Below, in pieces: positions 1 to 8,939 of a DNA stretch of 64,000 bases (position 1 is its first letter; each line of letters opens with the position of its first letter). Below the pieces are notes generated by a model. The model saw only the letters and a program-made list of their open reading frames with translations. It did no database searches and was not told the origin of the DNA. A program made the translations under genes and the position numbers. This DNA is from Nocardia rosealba (GTDB lineage Bacteria; Actinomycetota; Actinomycetes; Mycobacteriales; Mycobacteriaceae): NCBI RefSeq assembly GCF_020216065.1, contig NZ_JAIWNA010000001.1, forward strand, positions 694,505 to 758,504, given 5' to 3'.

Positions 1-296
1 GCGTTGTCGGTGTAGGCCACCTGCCAGCCGGGGGTACCGGTGCCGCCGAGGGTGTAGACGACGCGGTCGTAGCCGGGGTGGTGGCCGAGGCGCACGTCGG
101 TGACGGTGAGTGCGGCGCCGTCGCTCGCCTCGCCCGACTTCGCGTCGTTGTCGCGCGGACCGGTGGCGTCGGCGAATGTGCTCGCGGTGCTCGTTGTCGT
201 CGTCGGGGGCGTCGCGGCGGGCGCGTCGTCGGAACCGCAGCTCGGCAGGACCAGAGCCGCGGCGGCGATCAGCACGAACACGGGGGCGTTGCGCAT
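1..296 (-). CDS. AMIN-like lipoprotein, 3' end outside window
   Basis: Partial: the start is at 296 and the frame is still open at the window edge, giving 98 residues. The N-terminus is a lipoprotein signal: a short hydrophobic run (VFVLIAAAALVL) ends in the lipobox L-P-S-C with Cys20, followed by GSDD and a Thr/Ser-rich linker to about residue 40. The remainder (TVTDVRLGHHPGYDRVVY) resembles the AMIN-like domain of actinobacterial lipoproteins. It would be anchored on the outer face of the membrane. A TACCAT box at 304-309 lies 7 nt upstream of the ATG, consistent with a leaderless message. The lipoprotein call is firm; the domain name is tentative because most of the domain is missing. Confidence 0.75.
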   Translation of the reverse strand, partial: MRNAPVFVLIAAAALVLPSCGSDDAPAATPPTTTTSTASTFADATGPRDNDAKSGEASDGAALTVTDVRLGHHPGYDRVVYTLGGTGTPGWQVAYTDN

Positions 297-303
297 GTGA
301 CCG

Positions 304-309
304 ATGGTA
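304..309 (-). promoter_or_regulatory. -10 box of the lipoprotein gene
   Basis: TACCAT on the minus strand, 7 nt before the ATG at 296. It fits the TANNNT-N6-8-start pattern seen at many genes in this window. The 231 bp to the divergent gene at 528 hold nothing else recognisable. Confidence 0.45.
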
Positions 310-527
310 CTCAGGTGAACTCGAGGGGTGCGGGAATCACCCGGGCGCGTGTCCAGGCTGTGAGTTTGCTGGGCGCGTGCACCGCGGGATCAGCGCGGTC
401 GGCCCGCATCGCTGTAACCCGTTCGCCGTCAGTCTTTTCCATGCTCGGTACGCATATGTGGGCGTCGGTTCCGATGTGCGGCAGGGGCGGATGTGACGAT
501 GGGGCAACGATCTAGCACACTTGTCGC

Positions 528-1676
528 GTGGACAGTGTCGAGGACGTATTCACCCGGCTGCGCCGGTATCCGGACGTGGAGGCGCCGAACCTCTATGCCG
601 TCGACGCCGCGGATCGGTTGATTCTCGATACCGCCGCCGACGCGCTCGCGGCTGCGGGCAGCGGCGAGGTGGCGGTGATCGGCGACGCCTACGGCGCGCT
701 GACCCTCGGGGCCGCGGTAAGGCACGGACACACCGGCATCCGGGTGCACCAGGACCTGCTCACCGGCGAACTCGCGCTGGCAGGCAACGCCAAGAACCTC
801 GGCCTCGCCGACCGTTTCACCGTGCACGGCCTCGACGCGGACCTGCTCACCGGTGCCCGCGTGGTCGTGATGCGGTTGCCGAAAATGCTCGCCGGGCTCG
901 CCGAGATCGCCGAGGCCATCGCCCGCTACGCCGCCGACGACGTCGTCGTCTACGCCGGTGGCCGCGACAAATACCTCACCCCGACCATGAACGAGGTGTT
1001 CGCCGAAACGTTCCGTCAGGTGCGGGCGGGCCGGGGCAGGCAGAAGTCGCGGGTGCTCGTCGTCAGCGAACCGCTACCCGTCGGCGAACCACGATTCCCG
1101 GTGCGCGAGAACATCATCGAGATCGACGGTGACGTGGTCGCCTACGGTGCCGCGTTCTCCGGCCCACGCCTCGACATCGGTACCCGGTTCCTGCTCGAAC
1201 ACCTGGACCGGATGAAGCCCGACGCCCGCGAGGCCATCGACCTCGGTTGCGGCACCGGCATTCTCGCGGTGGCCCTGGCCAAGTCGCGCCCACGTATCCG
1301 GGTGGTCGGCACCGATCAGTCCTGTGCCGCCGTCGCCTCGGCCCGGGCGACCGCCGCCGCCAACGGGGTCGACGACCGCGTCACGGTGGTGCGCGACGAC
1401 GCCATGTCCTCGGCCGCCGACAACAGTGCCGATCTGGTGCTGTGCAATCCGCCGTTCCATGTGGGCGCGGCCGTGCACACCGGTTCGGCCATCAAGATGT
1501 TCGCCGAGACCGGCCGGGTGCTCCGCCCGGGGGGCGAGCTGTGGACCGTGTACAACTCGCACCTGAACTATCGGGGTGTGGTGGAACGGATGGTCGGGCG
1601 GACCGACGTGATCGACCGGAACCAGAAATTCACGGTGACGCGGTCTGTCCGTGGCCTGCGCGACGTACAACGATAG
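528..1676 (+). CDS. RlmG/RsmC-type rRNA guanine-N2 methyltransferase
   Basis: A 382-residue, two-domain class I SAM-dependent methyltransferase. The C-terminal half has the SAM-binding motif DLGCGTGIL near residue 240 and NPPFH near 307; the N-P-P-F form is typical of enzymes that methylate exocyclic amines of guanine in rRNA. The N-terminal half looks like the degenerate methyltransferase duplication of RlmG and RsmC, and the length matches E. coli RlmG (about 378). Expected role: N2-methylation of a guanosine in ribosomal RNA; the exact site cannot be read from sequence. The start is GTG at 528; TAGCAC at 513-518 could be a -10 box. It stands alone and is divergent from the lipoprotein gene. 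Confidence 0.7.
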   Translation: MDSVEDVFTRLRRYPDVEAPNLYAVDAADRLILDTAADALAAAGSGEVAVIGDAYGALTLGAAVRHGHTGIRVHQDLLTGELALAGNAKNLGLADRFTVHGLDADLLTGARVVVMRLPKMLAGLAEIAEAIARYAADDVVVYAGGRDKYLTPTMNEVFAETFRQVRAGRGRQKSRVLVVSEPLPVGEPRFPVRENIIEIDGDVVAYGAAFSGPRLDIGTRFLLEHLDRMKPDAREAIDLGCGTGILAVALAKSRPRIRVVGTDQSCAAVASARATAAANGVDDRVTVVRDDAMSSAADNSADLVLCNPPFHVGAAVHTGSAIKMFAETGRVLRPGGELWTVYNSHLNYRGVVERMVGRTDVIDRNQKFTVTRSVRGLRDVQR

Positions 1677-1824
1677 GGGCGCTCCGACGGGGTAGAGTCC
1701 GATTTGTCCGAACGGACGGTGGTGCGATCAGTGCTTGCGCCGCCGGGAACTTTGTCCGTTCGCGACACGTTGAACAGGGCAGTTGGAGCTGTACGACGTT
1801 TCATCACTCCAGGAAAGGCGCACG

Positions 1825-2679
1825 GTGCGTACCTCATCGAATCCGGTGTTCAAGAACTTACCTCGCCAAGAGGGAGTCGGCGGTTACGCGAACTTCGGTT
1901 CGGGCGTGACCGGCGCAGGCCAGCTGGGCAACCAGTACGGCGAATACGGTCAGCAGTACGGGCAGCAGTACCAGCAGGCGCCCGCCACCCGTGCCATGAC
2001 CATCGACGACGTGGTCACCAAGACCGGTATCACCCTCGCGGTGCTCACCGTCTCGGCGATCATCTCCTTCGCGCTGTCGTCGGCGAACCCGTCGCTGGCG
2101 CCGCTGTTCGTCATCGGCGGCGGCCTGATCGGCTTCGTGCTGGTCATGATCGCCAGCTTTGGCAACAAGATGGACAACCCGGCGCTCGTACTGTCGTACG
2201 CGGCGTTCGAGGGTCTGTTCCTCGGCGCGCTGTCGCTGATGTTCACCGATGTCACCTTCGGCGGTGTGGGCGGTAGCGCCCTGATCGGTCAGGCGGTGCT
2301 CGGCACGTTCGGCGTGTTCTTCGGCATGCTCGTGGTCTACAAGACCGGCGCGATCCGGGTCACCCCGCGATTCACCCGCATGCTGCTCGGCGCCATGGTC
2401 GGTGTGCTGGTCCTGATGCTCGGCAACCTGATCGCCAGCTTCTTCACCGACGGCGGCTTCGGCCTGCGCGACGGCGGCCCGCTGGCCATCGTCTTCAGCC
2501 TGGTCTGCATCGCCATCGCCGCGTTCAGCTTCCTGCTGGACTTCGACTCCGCCGACCAGCTGATCCGCGCCCAGGCCCCCGAGAAGGCCGCCTGGGGCGT
2601 CGCCCTCGGCCTGACCGTCACCCTGGTCTGGCTCTACGTCGAGATCCTCCGCCTGCTGAGCTACTTCCAGCGGGACTGA
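1825..2679 (+). CDS. Bax inhibitor-1/YccA family membrane protein
   Basis: 284 residues. A soluble N-terminus of about 60 residues (SNPVFKNLPRQEG, then a Gly/Gln/Tyr-rich stretch) is followed by about seven hydrophobic segments, ending near a cluster of acidic residues. This is the layout of the actinobacterial BI-1/YccA branch, whose members are thought to be pH-sensitive ion leak channels. The GTG at 1825 is chosen because AGGAAAGG at 1811-1818 is well placed and the protein then begins RTSSNPVF, as relatives do; the frame remains open further upstream to 1783. A strong terminator follows directly, so the gene is monocistronic. Confidence 0.85.
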   Translation: MRTSSNPVFKNLPRQEGVGGYANFGSGVTGAGQLGNQYGEYGQQYGQQYQQAPATRAMTIDDVVTKTGITLAVLTVSAIISFALSSANPSLAPLFVIGGGLIGFVLVMIASFGNKMDNPALVLSYAAFEGLFLGALSLMFTDVTFGGVGGSALIGQAVLGTFGVFFGMLVVYKTGAIRVTPRFTRMLLGAMVGVLVLMLGNLIASFFTDGGFGLRDGGPLAIVFSLVCIAIAAFSFLLDFDSADQLIRAQAPEKAAWGVALGLTVTLVWLYVEILRLLSYFQRD

Positions 2680-2696
2680 GACAAGCGATAGACCCA

Positions 2697-2733
2697 AAAG
2701 CGGCTCCCCACCGATCCGGTGGGGAGCCGCTTT
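2697..2733 (+). terminator. Rho-independent terminator
   Basis: A perfect 16-bp inverted repeat (AAAGCGGCTCCCCACC and its complement) around a 5-nt loop, ending in TTT. It lies 17 nt after the BI-1 gene and before the converging vapC, so it may work in both directions. Confidence 0.9.
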
Positions 2734-2748
2734 GTCGTGGGGGACCGC

Positions 2749-3168
2749 TCAGATTGCGTGCACGACAACTCGTGGGTCGACCAACCGCTCGAGATCGTCG
2801 ACATCGGAGGTGTACACGGTGACCTCTCCCGCCTGAGCGTTGGCCACGACCGCGAGTACCGCGTCGATCGCGTATTTGTGCCCATGCAAACCGGTCGCCG
2901 CCAGCAATGTGCGGGCGGCACGCGCCTGGTCTTTGCCGAGCTCGGGGACCGTCATCCGGGACAGCACCCAGTCCCATCGGGAGTCCGAAGTCCGGCCGTC
3001 GTGCGCCTCGACCAGTGTCATCGGTGACGTCACAACCGCTGAGGCGAGCTCGGCGGCCACGACTATGCGAGCGATCATCTCTCGGTCACCGCGCACCGCT
3101 CTCGACAAGGCCTCCGAGTCGAACGCCTGAACCCGCAGGCGCGTGGCCGGTATTCGCTTCTTGCTCAT
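2749..3168 (-). CDS. VapC-like PIN-domain toxin
   Basis: 139 residues starting MSKKRIPATRL. The PIN fold acidic residues are present: Asp17 in FDSEALS, Glu in TLVEAHDG, Asp in YAIDAVLA and Asp in YTSDVDDL. Such proteins are Mg2+-dependent ribonucleases that cut RNA when their antitoxin is lost. The ATG at 3168 overlaps the stop of the antitoxin gene by 4 nt (ATGA), so translation is coupled in the usual antitoxin-first order. Open frame continues upstream of this ATG but only as a shadow of the antitoxin gene. A decayed relative of this locus lies at 9754-9903. Confidence 0.85.
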   Translation of the reverse strand: MSKKRIPATRLRVQAFDSEALSRAVRGDREMIARIVVAAELASAVVTSPMTLVEAHDGRTSDSRWDWVLSRMTVPELGKDQARAARTLLAATGLHGHKYAIDAVLAVVANAQAGEVTVYTSDVDDLERLVDPRVVVHAI

Positions 3169-3431
3169 GCCGAACGACGTTGCGAAGCGCGACGCCGGGT
3201 GTGCTCGGCGTCCACTTCCGCTACCTCGGCCATCGCCGCCGCGCGTTCCGCCTCCGTCAGCGGTCCGTGCTCGTCCTGCAGCCACTGCGCCAGCTCGACC
3301 AAACGATCCCGCTCGCGTTGGGCACGCAACGCGTCGGCGATATAGGCGGACAGGCTTCGATCGGGCACCTCGGCCCGAATCTCGTCCAGGAGATCTTCGG
3401 GAACCGTGACAGTGATCTTCCTGGTGGCCAT
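3165..3431 (-). CDS. VapB-like ribbon-helix-helix antitoxin
   Basis: 88 residues. The N-terminus KITVTVPEDLLDEIRAEV is a ribbon-helix-helix DNA-binding motif. The rest is a charged helix (RERDRLVELAQWLQDEHG) and an Arg-rich tail, which in this family wraps the toxin. It would neutralise the PIN protein encoded next and repress the operon. The ATG at 3431 is preferred over upstream starts because the RHH fold begins immediately and relatives start with M-A-T/S-R-K. Stop and toxin start overlap at 3165-3168. Confidence 0.85.
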   Translation of the reverse strand: MATRKITVTVPEDLLDEIRAEVPDRSLSAYIADALRAQRERDRLVELAQWLQDEHGPLTEAERAAAMAEVAEVDAEHTRRRASQRRSA

Positions 3432-3546
3432 ATAACGAACCATACTCGCAATACTTTCGACACGCCAAGGATGGTGCACCGTGGCCGGCCATGGAACGGC
3501 GACGGCCCCGAGCCGAAGCTCGAGGCCGTCGCGCGATGTCAACGGA

Positions 3547-4767
3547 TCAGCTGAGGCGTTCGATGACCATGGCCATGCCCTGGCCACCGCCGACGCACAT
3601 GGTTTCCACGCCGAACTGCTTGTCGTAGGTCTGCAGGTTGTTCAGCAGGGTGGCGGTGATGCGAGCGCCGGTCATGCCGAACGGGTGGCCGAGGGCGATG
3701 GCGCCGCCGGAGACGTTGAGCTTGTCCTCGTCGATCTTCAGCTCACGCGCCGAGCCGAGCACCTGCACGGCGAAGGCCTCGTTGATCTCGAACAGGTCGA
3801 TGTCGGCGACCGACTTGCCCGCCAAGGCCAGGGCCTTCTTGACGGCCTCGATCGGGCCGAGGCCCATGATCTCCGGGGACAGGCCCGAGACACCGGTGGA
3901 CACGATGCGCGCCAGCGGGGTGAGACCGAGCTCCTTGGCCTTGGTGTCGCTCATGATGACCAGCGCGGCGGCGCCGTCGTTGAGCGGACAACAGTTGCCC
4001 GCGGTGACGGTGCCGTCGGGGCGGAACACCGGCTTGAGCTGGCTGACGGCCTCGTAGGTGACGCCGGCGCGCGGGCCGTCGTCCTTGCTGACGACGGTGC
4101 CGTCGGGCAGGGTCACCGGGGTGATCTCACGCTCGAAGAAGCCGTTCTTGATGGCTTCCTCGGCGCGGTTCTGCGAGCGCACGCCCCAGTGGTCCTGGTC
4201 CTCGCGGCTGATGCCGGTGAGGGAGGCGACGTTCTCGGCGGTCTGACCCATCGCGATGTAGGCGTCGGGCAGCAGGCCGTCCTCGCGCGGGTCGTGCCAC
4301 GCGCCCGCGCCGCCCTCGGCGGTCTTGGCGGTGCGGGCCTCGGCCTCGGCGAACTCGGGGTTCTTGGTGTCGGGCGAGCTGTCGGCCGAACCCTTGGCGT
4401 AGCGGGAAACGGTCTCCACACCGGCGGAGATGAACACGTCACCCTCGCCTGCCTTGATCGCGTGGAAGGCCATCCGGGTGGTCTGCAGCGACGAGGCGCA
4501 GTAGCGGTGCACGGTGGTGCCGGGGACCACGTCGAGGCCGAGCTTCACCGCGACGATGCGCCCCTGGTTGAAGCCACCCTCACCGGCGGGGGAGCCGGTG
4601 CCGAGGATGATGTCGTCGACCTGGGTGGGGTCGAGGGCGGGGACCTTGGCCAGCGCGGCCTGGACCATCTGCGCGGTCAGGTCGTCCGGGCGCATCCCGG
4701 CCAGGGACCCCTTGACGGCACGGCCGATCGGGGAGCGGGCGATGGAAACGATGACGGCCTCGGGCAT
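3547..4767 (-). CDS. fadA3: Acetyl-CoA acetyltransferase (thiolase)
   Basis: 406 residues, full-length thiolase. Cys90 in HRYCASSLQT is the acyl-carrying nucleophile, GHPFGMTGAR near residue 360 carries the catalytic His, and CVGGGQG near 392 carries the second Cys. It catalyses reversible Claisen condensation or thiolysis of 3-ketoacyl-CoA. NCCPLNDGAA replaces the more common NASGINDGAA and is shared, as recalled, with the mycobacterial FadA3 branch. The symbol rests on that resemblance plus synteny with Rv1074c, next to the SGNH hydrolase and cbs. The ATG at 4767 has a GGAG Shine-Dalgarno sequence just upstream; the longer open frame is a shadow. Confidence 0.85.
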   Translation of the reverse strand: MPEAVIVSIARSPIGRAVKGSLAGMRPDDLTAQMVQAALAKVPALDPTQVDDIILGTGSPAGEGGFNQGRIVAVKLGLDVVPGTTVHRYCASSLQTTRMAFHAIKAGEGDVFISAGVETVSRYAKGSADSSPDTKNPEFAEAEARTAKTAEGGAGAWHDPREDGLLPDAYIAMGQTAENVASLTGISREDQDHWGVRSQNRAEEAIKNGFFEREITPVTLPDGTVVSKDDGPRAGVTYEAVSQLKPVFRPDGTVTAGNCCPLNDGAAALVIMSDTKAKELGLTPLARIVSTGVSGLSPEIMGLGPIEAVKKALALAGKSVADIDLFEINEAFAVQVLGSARELKIDEDKLNVSGGAIALGHPFGMTGARITATLLNNLQTYDKQFGVETMCVGGGQGMAMVIERLS

Positions 4768-4816
4768 GAGGACTCCTTTTCGGAAGGCTGGCGCGAACGG
4801 CTGTTGTACATACCGC

Positions 4817-5698
4817 TCATTCGTGAATGTACGTCTCGCTCTGCGCGACAGGAAGACCAGGGCGGCCACGCACCGCGGAGACGAGCACCGGCAACAACTG
4901 GGCGGCCGCGAGTTCGTAACCGGCTGCCGAAGGATGGAAGCCGTCGGTCGCGAAGAGGATCTCGGGAGCCGCCCGGAACTCCGAGGCCACCAGCGGCGAG
5001 CCCATCGGCACCGCGATTCCCCCGGCCAGCGTGGTCGCCACCGTCTGCGCCTTGCCGAGCCGCACACTCCAGTTCGCCACCACCGTGCGCAACGGCTGCG
5101 GGATGGCGGTGACGGTGCCGAGGTTGGGACACGTGCCGACGACGACCAGCGCGTCGGCCTCGCGCAACCGCGATACCGCCTGCGCGAGCCTGCGAGCCGA
5201 GGCACGGATCGAATGCTTCTTGGTGATGTCGTTGGCGCCGACCAGAATCACCGCCGCGTCCGGCGGCGGGCCCGCGACGAACATCGCGTCGACCTGTCCG
5301 GCCAGGCCCTTGGAGGTGGCGCCGGAGATCGCCTTGGTGCTCAACCGGATCCGCATGCCGGTGGCCTCGGCCAGCCCGCGGGCCAGACGCACACCCGGCA
5401 CATCGGCAGCGCCGAGGCAGCCGAGACCGGCGGCGGTGGAGTCGCCGAAGATCATCAGGTGCAGGTCGAACGGCACGTTCTTGCGCCACGGCTCGGGCCG
5501 GTTCGCACCGGGGGCGTACACCCCGTCGGCCTCTGGCGGCTTGGAGGTGTCGCGACCGATCACCGCGCGTGCGGCGCCCGCCTGGGTCATCAGCAACCGG
5601 TAGGTCGCCCAGGAGACGGTGCCCGCGCCCGACCCGGCGAGGACGGTCGTGGCGCCGGTGACCGCGGCCGTGCGCCAGCTGATTCGAGGTGCGCTCAC
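4817..5698 (-). CDS. SGNH/GDSL-family hydrolase
   Basis: 293 residues. An N-terminal hydrophobic segment (about 12-30) suggests export or membrane anchoring. FGDSTAAG carries the nucleophile Ser87; LVGANDIT carries the Gly/Asn oxyanion block; DGFHPSAAGY near 260 carries the catalytic Asp and His. Expected activity is esterase or lipase on an envelope lipid or a small ester. The order matches Rv1075c beside Rv1074c. The GTG at 5698 is 8 nt downstream of a TAGAAT box at 5707-5712 on the same strand, so the message is nearly leaderless. The gap to the thiolase gene is 49 bp, and the two may be co-transcribed. Confidence 0.8.
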   Translation of the reverse strand: MSAPRISWRTAAVTGATTVLAGSGAGTVSWATYRLLMTQAGAARAVIGRDTSKPPEADGVYAPGANRPEPWRKNVPFDLHLMIFGDSTAAGLGCLGAADVPGVRLARGLAEATGMRIRLSTKAISGATSKGLAGQVDAMFVAGPPPDAAVILVGANDITKKHSIRASARRLAQAVSRLREADALVVVGTCPNLGTVTAIPQPLRTVVANWSVRLGKAQTVATTLAGGIAVPMGSPLVASEFRAAPEILFATDGFHPSAAGYELAAAQLLPVLVSAVRGRPGLPVAQSETYIHE

Positions 5699-5706
5699 AT
5701 CCGAAA

Positions 5707-5726
5707 ATTCTACGGCGGACTATGGT
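5707..5726. promoter_or_regulatory. Back-to-back promoter, SGNH hydrolase / MFS gene
   Basis: The 34 bp between the divergent starts contain TAGAAT on the minus strand (5707-5712, 8 nt before GTG 5698) and TATGGT on the plus strand (5721-5726, 6 nt before GTG 5733). The transcripts would diverge from almost the same point and carry little or no 5' leader. Confidence 0.5.
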
Positions 5727-5732
5727 GCGGGA

Positions 5733-7136
5733 GTGGGGAAGGCGCCCGAGCTGTTGCGACTCGGCCAACCGGCCGGGCGGCGGCTGCTCGCCGCCACCGT
5801 GCTCGGCTCGGGGATGGGGTTTCTCGACGGCACCATCGTCAACGTCGCGCTCCCCCGGATCGGCTCCGAACTGCACGCCGATCTGGCCGCGCTGCAATGG
5901 GTGATCAACGGCTACACCCTCGCACTCGCCTCGCTGATCCTCGTCGGTGGCGCGTTCGGCGACCGGTTCGGCCGCAAACGGATGTTCGCCTGGGGTGTGG
6001 CCGCGTTCGCGGTCACCTCCGCGCTGTGCGCGCTGGCGCCGACGATCGAGACCTTGATCGCGGCGCGACTGCTGCAGGGTGTCGCCGCCGCGCTGCTGAC
6101 CCCGGGCAGCTTGGCGCTGGTCGAGTCGTCGTTCGTTCGTGACGACCGGATGCGGGCCATCGGCGCCTGGACCGGCATGCTCGGCGTCGCCACGGCGGGC
6201 GGTCCGGTGCTCGGTGGCTGGCTGGTCGGGCTGTCGTGGCGGTGGGCGTTCGCGATCAATCTTCCGTTGGCCGTACTCACCCTGCTGCTGTTGCGCGGCG
6301 CGCCCGAATCCCGCGACGAGCGCGCCGACGGCAAGCACTTCGACCTCCCCGGTATCGCGCTCGCGCCGGTGGCGCTGGCCGGGGTCACCTGGGCGCTGAC
6401 CAAGTGGCCCGATACCGGCGCCACCCCCGCGACGGTCGGCGCCGCGGTGACGGGTGTGGTCGCCGCGGCGGCCTTCGTCGTCGTCGAACGGCGGGCGCGG
6501 TACCCGATGGTGCCGCCCGAGATGTTCGCCGACCGGGTCTTCACCCTCATCAATGTGGTGACGCTGCTCGTCTACGCCGCCCTGTCCGGGTCGATGGTGT
6601 TCATCGCCCTGTTCCTCCAGATCGGCGCCGGCTGGTCGCCGTTGGCGGCCGGGGCGGCGAGCGTGCCGATCAGTGTGCTGATGTTCCTGCTCTCGGCGCG
6701 ATTCGGTGCCGTCGCCACCCGGTTCGGGCCACGCAGGCCGATGGTGATCGGCGCATTGATCCTGGCCGGTGGGCTGGCGCTGCTGGCGGGTGCGCCGCGC
6801 GACCCCGGCTTCGTGACCGACATCCTGCCCGGGATGCTTGCCATGGGCCTCGGTCTCTCGATGCTCGTCGCCCCGCTGACCGGCACCGTCCTCGCCGCCG
6901 CACCGGCTGGTCGGGCGGGGGTCGCCAGCGGCATCAACAACGCGGTCTCGCGCACGGCCGGGTTGCTCGCGGTCGCCGCGTTGCCGCTGCTGGTCGGGCT
7001 TTCCGGGCACGCCTACGCCGACGCCGACGCCGTCACCGCGGCCTATCGCGGCGCCCTGTGGTGGTGCGTGGGGTTGGTGCTCGCCGGGGCAGCCGTCACC
7101 GCTGTCGGCCTGTCGGGGCGCCGCGCGGCCGGGTGA
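5733..7136 (+). CDS. MFS drug exporter, DHA2-like
   Basis: 467 residues, almost entirely hydrophobic helices. LDGTIVNVALPRIG in the first helix is the signature of the DHA2 (EmrB/QacA-type) drug:proton antiporters, and GDRFGRKR after the second helix is MFS motif A. It should export hydrophobic compounds at the cost of the proton gradient; the substrate cannot be predicted. The GTG at 5733 is preferred over frame-open codons upstream because they would run through the divergent SGNH gene, and because a TATGGT box sits 6 nt before it. Confidence 0.85.
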   Translation: MGKAPELLRLGQPAGRRLLAATVLGSGMGFLDGTIVNVALPRIGSELHADLAALQWVINGYTLALASLILVGGAFGDRFGRKRMFAWGVAAFAVTSALCALAPTIETLIAARLLQGVAAALLTPGSLALVESSFVRDDRMRAIGAWTGMLGVATAGGPVLGGWLVGLSWRWAFAINLPLAVLTLLLLRGAPESRDERADGKHFDLPGIALAPVALAGVTWALTKWPDTGATPATVGAAVTGVVAAAAFVVVERRARYPMVPPEMFADRVFTLINVVTLLVYAALSGSMVFIALFLQIGAGWSPLAAGAASVPISVLMFLLSARFGAVATRFGPRRPMVIGALILAGGLALLAGAPRDPGFVTDILPGMLAMGLGLSMLVAPLTGTVLAAAPAGRAGVASGINNAVSRTAGLLAVAALPLLVGLSGHAYADADAVTAAYRGALWWCVGLVLAGAAVTAVGLSGRRAAG

Positions 7137-7209
7137 TGGACCGGTGTGCTGGCACACACTGTCGGACCAGGTCGCGACCTGCGCGCGAGGTTCTGCAACT
7201 ATGGAGCTC

Positions 7210-8592
7210 ATGCGCATCGCGGATCATGTCGTCGACCTCATCGGCAACACCCCACTGGTTCGGCTGAACTCGGTGGTCGGCTCGAACGCGGGCCTGGTCG
7301 CCGCCAAGATCGAATACCTCAACCCGGGCGGCAGCTCCAAGGACCGCATCGCGGTCAAGATGATCGATGCCGCCGAGGAAGAGGGCCTGCTGAAGCCGGG
7401 CGGCACGATCGTCGAGCCCACCTCGGGCAACACCGGTGTCGGCCTGGCCCTGGTCGCCCAGCAGCGCGGCTACAAGTGCGTGTTCGTCTGCCCCGACAAG
7501 GTGAGCGAGGACAAGCGCAACGTGCTGCGTGCCTACGGCGCCGAGGTCGTGGTCTGCCCGACCGCCGTGCCGCCGGAGCACCCCGACAGCTACTACAACG
7601 TCTCCGATCGCCTGGTCCGCGAGATCGACGGCGCCTGGAAGCCCAACCAGTACTCCAACCCGGGCGGCCCGGAAAGCCACTACGAGACCACCGGCCCCGA
7701 GATCTGGGCCGACACCGAAGGCAAGGTCACCCACTTCGTCGCGGGCGTGGGCACCGGCGGCACCATCACCGGCACCGGCCGCTACCTCAAGGAGGTCTCG
7801 GGCGGGAAGGTGAAGATCATCGGCGCCGACCCCGAGGGCTCGGTGTACTCCGGTGGCACCGGCCGCCCCTACCTCGTCGAGGGTGTCGGTGAGGACTTCT
7901 GGCCCACCGCCTACGACCCGGCCGTGCCCGACGAGATCATCGCCGTCTCCGACGCCGACTCCTTCGAGATGACCCGTCGCCTGGCCCGCGAAGAGGGCCT
8001 GCTCGTCGGCGGCTCGTGCGGCATGGCCGTGGTCGCCGCGATCGAGGTCGCCCGGCGCGACCCCGACGCCGTCGTCGTGGTGCTGCTGCCCGACGGTGGC
8101 CGCGGCTACCTGTCGAAGATCTTCAACGACAAGTGGATGAGCTCCTACGGCTTCCTCACCACCCCGCTCGAGTCGGGCCCGGAACCGCTGGTCGGTGACG
8201 TGCTGCGCGGCAAGTCGGGCGAGCTGCCCGACCTGGTGCACACCCACCCGTCGGAGACCCTGCGCGACGCCATCGAGATCCTGCGCGAATACGGTGTCTC
8301 GCAGATGCCGGTCGTCGGCGCGGAACCGCCGGTGATGGCGGGCGAGGTGGCAGGCAGCGTCACCGAACGCGACCTGCTCTCGGCCGTCTTCGAGGGCCGC
8401 GCCCAGCTCACCGACTCGGTGGCCCAGCACATGAGCCCGTCCTTCCCCCTGATCGGCTCGGGCGAACCTCTCTCGACCGCCACCAAGGCCCTGTCCGACA
8501 CCGACGCCCTGATGGTCGTCGAAGACGGCAAGCCCGTCGGCGTAATCACCCGCCACGATCTGCTCGGCTTCCTCAGCACCGGCTCGATCTGA
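7210..8592 (+). CDS. cbs: Cystathionine beta-synthase
   Basis: 460 residues. A fold-type II PLP enzyme domain comes first: NPGGSSKDR with the PLP lysine at 44, then EPTSGNTG for phosphate and carboxylate binding. Two CBS domains follow from about residue 335 (SETLRDAIEIL and VAQHMSPSFPLI). It condenses serine with homocysteine to cystathionine, the first step of reverse transsulfuration, and pairs functionally with metB at 16030. No heme-binding N-terminus is present, as in other bacterial forms. The ATG at 7210 gives the family start MRIA; an in-frame ATG at 7201 is the alternative and has GAGG 10 nt upstream. Confidence 0.93.
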   Translation: MRIADHVVDLIGNTPLVRLNSVVGSNAGLVAAKIEYLNPGGSSKDRIAVKMIDAAEEEGLLKPGGTIVEPTSGNTGVGLALVAQQRGYKCVFVCPDKVSEDKRNVLRAYGAEVVVCPTAVPPEHPDSYYNVSDRLVREIDGAWKPNQYSNPGGPESHYETTGPEIWADTEGKVTHFVAGVGTGGTITGTGRYLKEVSGGKVKIIGADPEGSVYSGGTGRPYLVEGVGEDFWPTAYDPAVPDEIIAVSDADSFEMTRRLAREEGLLVGGSCGMAVVAAIEVARRDPDAVVVVLLPDGGRGYLSKIFNDKWMSSYGFLTTPLESGPEPLVGDVLRGKSGELPDLVHTHPSETLRDAIEILREYGVSQMPVVGAEPPVMAGEVAGSVTERDLLSAVFEGRAQLTDSVAQHMSPSFPLIGSGEPLSTATKALSDTDALMVVEDGKPVGVITRHDLLGFLSTGSI

Positions 8593-8627
8593 GGTCAGAC
8601 CGCATGTGAGGCCGTGCGCAGACTTCG

Positions 8628-8656
8628 GCCAGCTGGAGTGCGTGTCGCCAGCTGGC
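8628..8656 (+). terminator. Possible terminator after cbs
   Basis: GCCAGCTGG and CCAGCTGGC form a 9-bp stem around 11 nt, 36 nt beyond the cbs stop. There is no T-run, so termination is only a suggestion. Confidence 0.4.
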
Positions 8657-8682
8657 GGCCCGCTGTCCCGATTCGCTCGACG

Positions 8683-8919
8683 TCAATCATCCATGCCTAC
8701 GCCTGCCGCGTAGGTAGCGAGCGCGTTCATGTCCTTGTCGGCCTCTGCCCGCAAGCCTGCCAGGATTTCGGCATCGCGTTCGGCTGCCCGCCGCAGTCGA
8801 TCCCGTTCCAGGGCCTGCTCGATGACAGCAGCGCGGCTGGGCGCCAGCCCGGCGGAAACCGTGCGGTCGAGGTAACTCACTGTGGCGTCGTCGAGGCGAA
8901 CCCTGATTTGCCTGCGCAT
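8683..8919 (-). CDS. Orphan MazE-like antitoxin
   Basis: 78 residues. RRQIRVRLDDATVSYLDRTV looks like a ribbon-helix-helix start; the rest is a charged helix with many Arg/Glu pairs. Actinobacterial MazE-type antitoxins have this size and shape and are normally followed by mazF. Here only 90 bp separate its stop from the end of cbs, and no toxin-sized frame is present on that side, so it appears to be an orphan. Its 5' end lies 21 bp from the surviving part of a truncated nucleotidyltransferase gene on the other strand, which suggests a recombination joint. Confidence 0.6.
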   Translation of the reverse strand: MRRQIRVRLDDATVSYLDRTVSAGLAPSRAAVIEQALERDRLRRAAERDAEILAGLRAEADKDMNALATYAAGVGMDD

Positions 8920-8939
8920 CCCACGGGCGCCGGTTATGT

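Noticed and set aside
3492..5112. 543-codon plus-strand frame opposite the thiolase gene
   Set aside because: Shadow of a strongly codon-biased gene; no recognisable domain.
4677..7217. 846-codon minus-strand frame
   Set aside because: Lies opposite the MFS gene and across the SGNH gene in the wrong frame; low-complexity Arg/Gly/Asp/His sequence.
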